The notes under the pieces are model-generated. The model saw nothing but the letters and a program-made list of their open reading frames with translations, searched no databases and had not been told where the DNA came from. A program made the position numbers and the translations under genes. From an uncultured Eubacteriales bacterium (GTDB lineage Bacteria; Bacillota; Clostridia; Christensenellales; CAG-314), in the NCBI GenBank assembly GCA_948938605.1, contig CARAIG010000047.1:3389-67388 (forward strand): 64,000 nucleotides of DNA, in the 5' to 3' direction. Shown piece by piece: positions 62,041 through 64,000 of this stretch (the stretch's first letter is position 1; each line of letters opens with the position of its first letter).

Positions 62041-62095
62041 CTTGGCAATGCGTCAATGCGTTTGGTAAAATACGGCAATCAACTTAATTAAATTT

Positions 62096-62172
62096 CTGGG
62101 TGTAGCGCAGTTTGGTAGCGCACAAGACTGGGGGTCTTGGGGTCGCTGGTTCAAGTCCAGTCACTCAGACCA
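62096..62172 (+). tRNA. tRNA-Pro (anticodon GGG)
   Basis: Full cloverleaf: acceptor CTGGGTG / CACTCAG, D arm GCGC / GCGC, anticodon arm CAAGA-CTGGGGG-TCTTG with anticodon GGG, T arm GCTGG-TTCAAGT-CCAGT, then ACCA encoded in the DNA. Confidence 0.97.
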
Positions 62173-62203
62173 TATTGAAGGCTCGCTTATGAGTCACAAT
62201 GTC

Positions 62204-62231
62204 AAAGGAACGCATTGATTGCGTTCCTTTT
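62204..62231 (+). terminator. Terminator after tRNA-Pro
   Basis: AAAGGAACGCA / TGCGTTCCTTT followed by TTG, 30 bp past the tRNA. Confidence 0.75.
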
Positions 62232-62302
62232 GTCATTGCTTCTTTTTGCTTTGTCTTAGTTGTTTTTAACTAAATAATTTTTGCTGTACACTCTGCCGAC
62301 AA

Positions 62303-62815
62303 CTATTTTTCAGTTAACACGCTGTTTTCAAAAACGTAATTAAACGGATTTTCGCACTTACCGCATTGAAAAGTTTTTATGTTTTTAAACGTAAATATAA
62401 ATTTTATGCCTTCCGTCGTTTCCTGCAAAACAACGTCGACTTGGGGCAAATTTAAATTACTGTGCGTATGTACTTCCGCGGCAGAAATAACGCCGTCTTT
62501 GCCGCCATTGCTTGCTCCGCAAGAAGCGTTTAAATCACTGATTTGAATGTCCGACATACAGTTTTCGACTTTGTCTATTGCTTTTTTTGCCCTTTTAAGC
62601 AGTTTGGCAAAATCATCCAATACTTTGGCGGAATTGTTTTTAGCGTCAACGGCGGCACAATGCGTACCTTGCGTCACTACGCTCGATTTACTTTTGCTTT
62701 TCCCCGCCTTGTTCGCCGCACCAAACGGCTTTGCCACAGTATTTACCGCTTCGCCTACTAAGTCCGCGGTTAATTTTTCTTCACTACATAACGTTACTTT
62801 GTGTTTCAACTCCAT
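62303..62815 (-). CDS. Conserved-looking hypothetical protein, 170 residues
   Basis: No family recognised and no signal peptide or membrane helix. A Lys/Ser-rich middle (NKAGKSKSKSSVVTQ), a helical, Lys-rich part (VLDDFAKLLKRAKKAIDKVE), a segment VHTHSNLNLPQVDVVL, and an ending with CGKCENPF that could bind a metal. It looks like a soluble cytosolic protein. ATG at 62815 is preceded by AGGGGA and a promoter, so it is likely expressed. It lies between tRNA-Pro and HTH cassette copy 2, a region with signs of insertion. Confidence 0.65.
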   Translation of the reverse strand: MELKHKVTLCSEEKLTADLVGEAVNTVAKPFGAANKAGKSKSKSSVVTQGTHCAAVDAKNNSAKVLDDFAKLLKRAKKAIDKVENCMSDIQISDLNASCGASNGGKDGVISAAEVHTHSNLNLPQVDVVLQETTEGIKFIFTFKNIKTFQCGKCENPFNYVFENSVLTEK

Positions 62816-62832
62816 AGTTTGCGTCCCCTAAA

Positions 62833-62860
62833 ATTGTAAAATTTACAAATATTTTGTCAA
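62833..62860 (-). promoter_or_regulatory. Promoter of the 170-residue hypothetical gene
   Basis: TTGACA (62855-62860), 16 bp, TACAAT (62833-62838). Confidence 0.7.
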
Positions 62861-62902
62861 AATTTGTCTTACGATTATATTGTAACACAAAGTATTTAAA
62901 AC

Positions 62903-63220
62903 CTATCCCACAGAATATGCGGAGTTGAGTTGTTGTAGCTGTTCGGTTTGTATTATGGTTTTTGCTAGTTTGTTGTACCTTTGACGATAGCGGTCTAGGG
63001 TGTAGGTATCTATATAGTACTGTTCGGACAATTCGTCGTATGTTAACGGGTTTTTTGTTAAATACAGGGATTTGAATATTTCGCCGTGTTTACGCCCAGT
63101 TTCCATATCCGTTTGTTTGTAATAATTATACAGTCTATATAAAAATACTTTACATTCTTCGTCGTACGTGTCATAGTAACGCTTTCTTATGCTGTCCAGC
63201 AGATCCTGCCGTTTGTTCAT
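62903..63220 (-). CDS. Small HTH protein, cassette copy 2
   Basis: 105 residues, same as the gene at 26730-27047 except DTYDEE for DTFDEE; all other coding differences are silent. Sigma region 4/ArpU-like helix-turn-helix in the C-terminal half (DELSEQYYIDTYTLDRYRQR). AGGTG ribosome site eight bases before the ATG. The pattern of silent changes means both copies have been kept as working proteins since the duplication. Confidence 0.77.
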   Translation of the reverse strand: MNKRQDLLDSIRKRYYDTYDEECKVFLYRLYNYYKQTDMETGRKHGEIFKSLYLTKNPLTYDELSEQYYIDTYTLDRYRQRYNKLAKTIIQTEQLQQLNSAYSVG

Positions 63221-63269
63221 TGTTTTCACCTGGCATTTTAGATTTGCTTAAACTATAACCTATTTTTTG

Positions 63270-63306
63270 CATAGCGAAGCACCCAACTATTGGGTGCTTC
63301 GCTATG
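63270..63306. repeat. 17-bp-arm hairpin in cassette copy 2
   Basis: Identical to 27096-27132: CATAGCGAAGCACCCAA / TTGGGTGCTTCGCTATG around CTA. Confidence 0.8.
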
Positions 63307-63438
63307 TGAAAATTATTGTATAATTAAATGTTAGCGACTCGTACGTACAACACAAGTACGCTCTCGTGCCATAATGACGTCAACGGCACACAATTTGCAC
63401 CCGTTCGAAGCAATAGCGGTTAGGCCAAATACACACGA

Positions 63439-63503
63439 AACTGTACTATATGCACAGTTACTTCAAATAACCACACATAACACCGCCTAAACTTTACAGT
63501 GTT
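63439..63503. repeat. ACACTG hairpin repeat, copy R4 (inverted)
   Basis: On the minus strand AACACTGTAAAGTTTAGGC then GGTGTT, ATGTGTGGTTATTT and GTACAGTTT, matching R1. Its first bases overlap the stop codon of the HTH gene at 63502. Confidence 0.75.
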
Positions 63504-63795
63504 ATAATCCCTCGTCGTTGTTAAGCTTACCCAAAACTTTAACAGCCAGGCTGTCGTAGCGGGTTATGTATCTTTTTAGGGTATTCTTGCTTATGTAATT
63601 CCTTTCGCTTATCTCTTTGTATGTGTATTGTTTCGGTGTTAGGTATACTTCTTTAAATATCTCTAAATGGTTTGTCCCGTTGTCTATGTCATATATCTCT
63701 AAATACCGTACTATTACTTCCGTTATTATTTTCCATTTTTTATCTTCTGTTCCCTTTTCCTTTATTTCCTCCAATACGCCCCTTCGCTTGTTCAT
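63502..63795 (-). CDS. Small HTH protein, diverged paralogue
   Basis: 97 residues, same design and length as the two cassette proteins: it starts MNKRRGVLEEIKEK (compare MNKRQDLLDSIRKR), has HLEIFKEVYLTPKQYTYKEI (compare HGEIFKSLYLTKNPLTYDEL), then the helix-turn-helix SERNYISKNTLKRYITRY. DNA binding is likely; target unknown. Ribosome site AAGGGAG. A six-codon ORF (MSKGAN, 63795-63815) with its own AAGG upstream ends in TGATG over the start codon, suggesting translational coupling. The stop abuts repeat R4. Confidence 0.7.
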   Translation of the reverse strand: MNKRRGVLEEIKEKGTEDKKWKIITEVIVRYLEIYDIDNGTNHLEIFKEVYLTPKQYTYKEISERNYISKNTLKRYITRYDSLAVKVLGKLNNDEGL

Positions 63796-63815
63796 CAGTT
63801 CGCTCCCTTTGACAT

Positions 63816-64000
63816 ACGTAAACCTTACCTTTTATTAGTTGGTTTTAAGCCGCGACAAAAAGAGAAACTTATTGCTTTTTTACGCTTAATATTTTGCTAA
63901 CAATTTTTACTTTTTCACATCCCTTTTTGCTAGCGGTTTATATTTATTGGGATACAGTTATATTTTTTTGTGTTACACTATTGTGTGTCTTGTTTTATAC
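63816..64000. other. AT-rich right end of the window
   Basis: No ORF, repeat or RNA gene could be supported. It should hold the promoter of the last HTH gene, but no clear -35/-10 pair was found. Confidence 0.4.

Larger units (their letters stand above)
62898..63335 (-). mobile_element. 438-bp HTH cassette, copy 2
   Basis: About 98 percent identical to 26725-27161 from AAAACCTATCCC to TTAAATGTTAGC, with unrelated flanks. It holds the HTH gene and the same long hairpin (63270-63306). Confidence 0.75.

Overview
The window looks like a chromosomal segment of an uncultured, gut-type Clostridia (Firmicutes) bacterium. This is inferred from sigma-A-type promoters (TTGACA, 17 bp, TATAAT), strong AGGAGG-like ribosome sites, a SAM-I riboswitch on metK, many Gram-positive-style lipoproteins with no outer-membrane genes, and host-glycan enzymes (M60-like protease, GH2 glycosidase, GPH symporter). 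No genus can be fixed from sequence alone.

Layout. 1-10.7 kb (minus): start of recD2, metK behind a SAM-I riboswitch, gltS with a ten-G tract at its end, an acyltransferase, a phosphopantetheinyl transferase, a GPH symporter, and an M6-type protease whose lipoprotein signal is cut off by an in-frame TAA. 11-21.3 kb: an exported PI-PLC-like protein (+), then trkA-trkH, an ECF sigma factor with a membrane beta-propeller protein, an AMP-forming acyl-CoA ligase and a phosphoribosyltransferase (all minus). Two intergenic repeat islands (12.2-12.9 and 20.3-20.8 kb) share the same repeats in the same order. 21.5-37 kb: a HAD phosphatase, a 1389-residue M60-like surface protease, a small HTH gene in a 437-bp duplicated cassette, two secreted proteins, an archaeal-type AspRS, a hybrid histidine kinase, an AmaP-like protein, tadA and a GH2 enzyme. 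37-47.5 kb: dut, a decayed fic gene, TetR plus cation/proton antiporter, a hotdog thioesterase, a DUF3737 protein, an InlB/BspA-type lipoprotein behind a long structured leader, and nrnA-nrnA-surE.

47.5-61.6 kb (minus) is the most coherent block: two small membrane proteins, a CUT1-type ABC transporter (ATPase, two permeases, binding lipoprotein), a staphylococcal-nuclease lipoprotein with two OB-like domains, and two more lipoproteins. A surface 5'-nucleotidase lies just upstream. Together they could make a surface pathway that cuts nucleic acid, dephosphorylates nucleotides and imports the product; the substrate is not proven. The end of the window holds tRNA-Pro(GGG) behind a broken 5' tRNA copy, a second copy of the 437-bp HTH cassette and a diverged third HTH gene.

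Other themes are four genes whose promoters sit 6-7 nt before the ATG (leaderless transcripts), several dispersed hairpin repeats, and two unannotated small ORFs.
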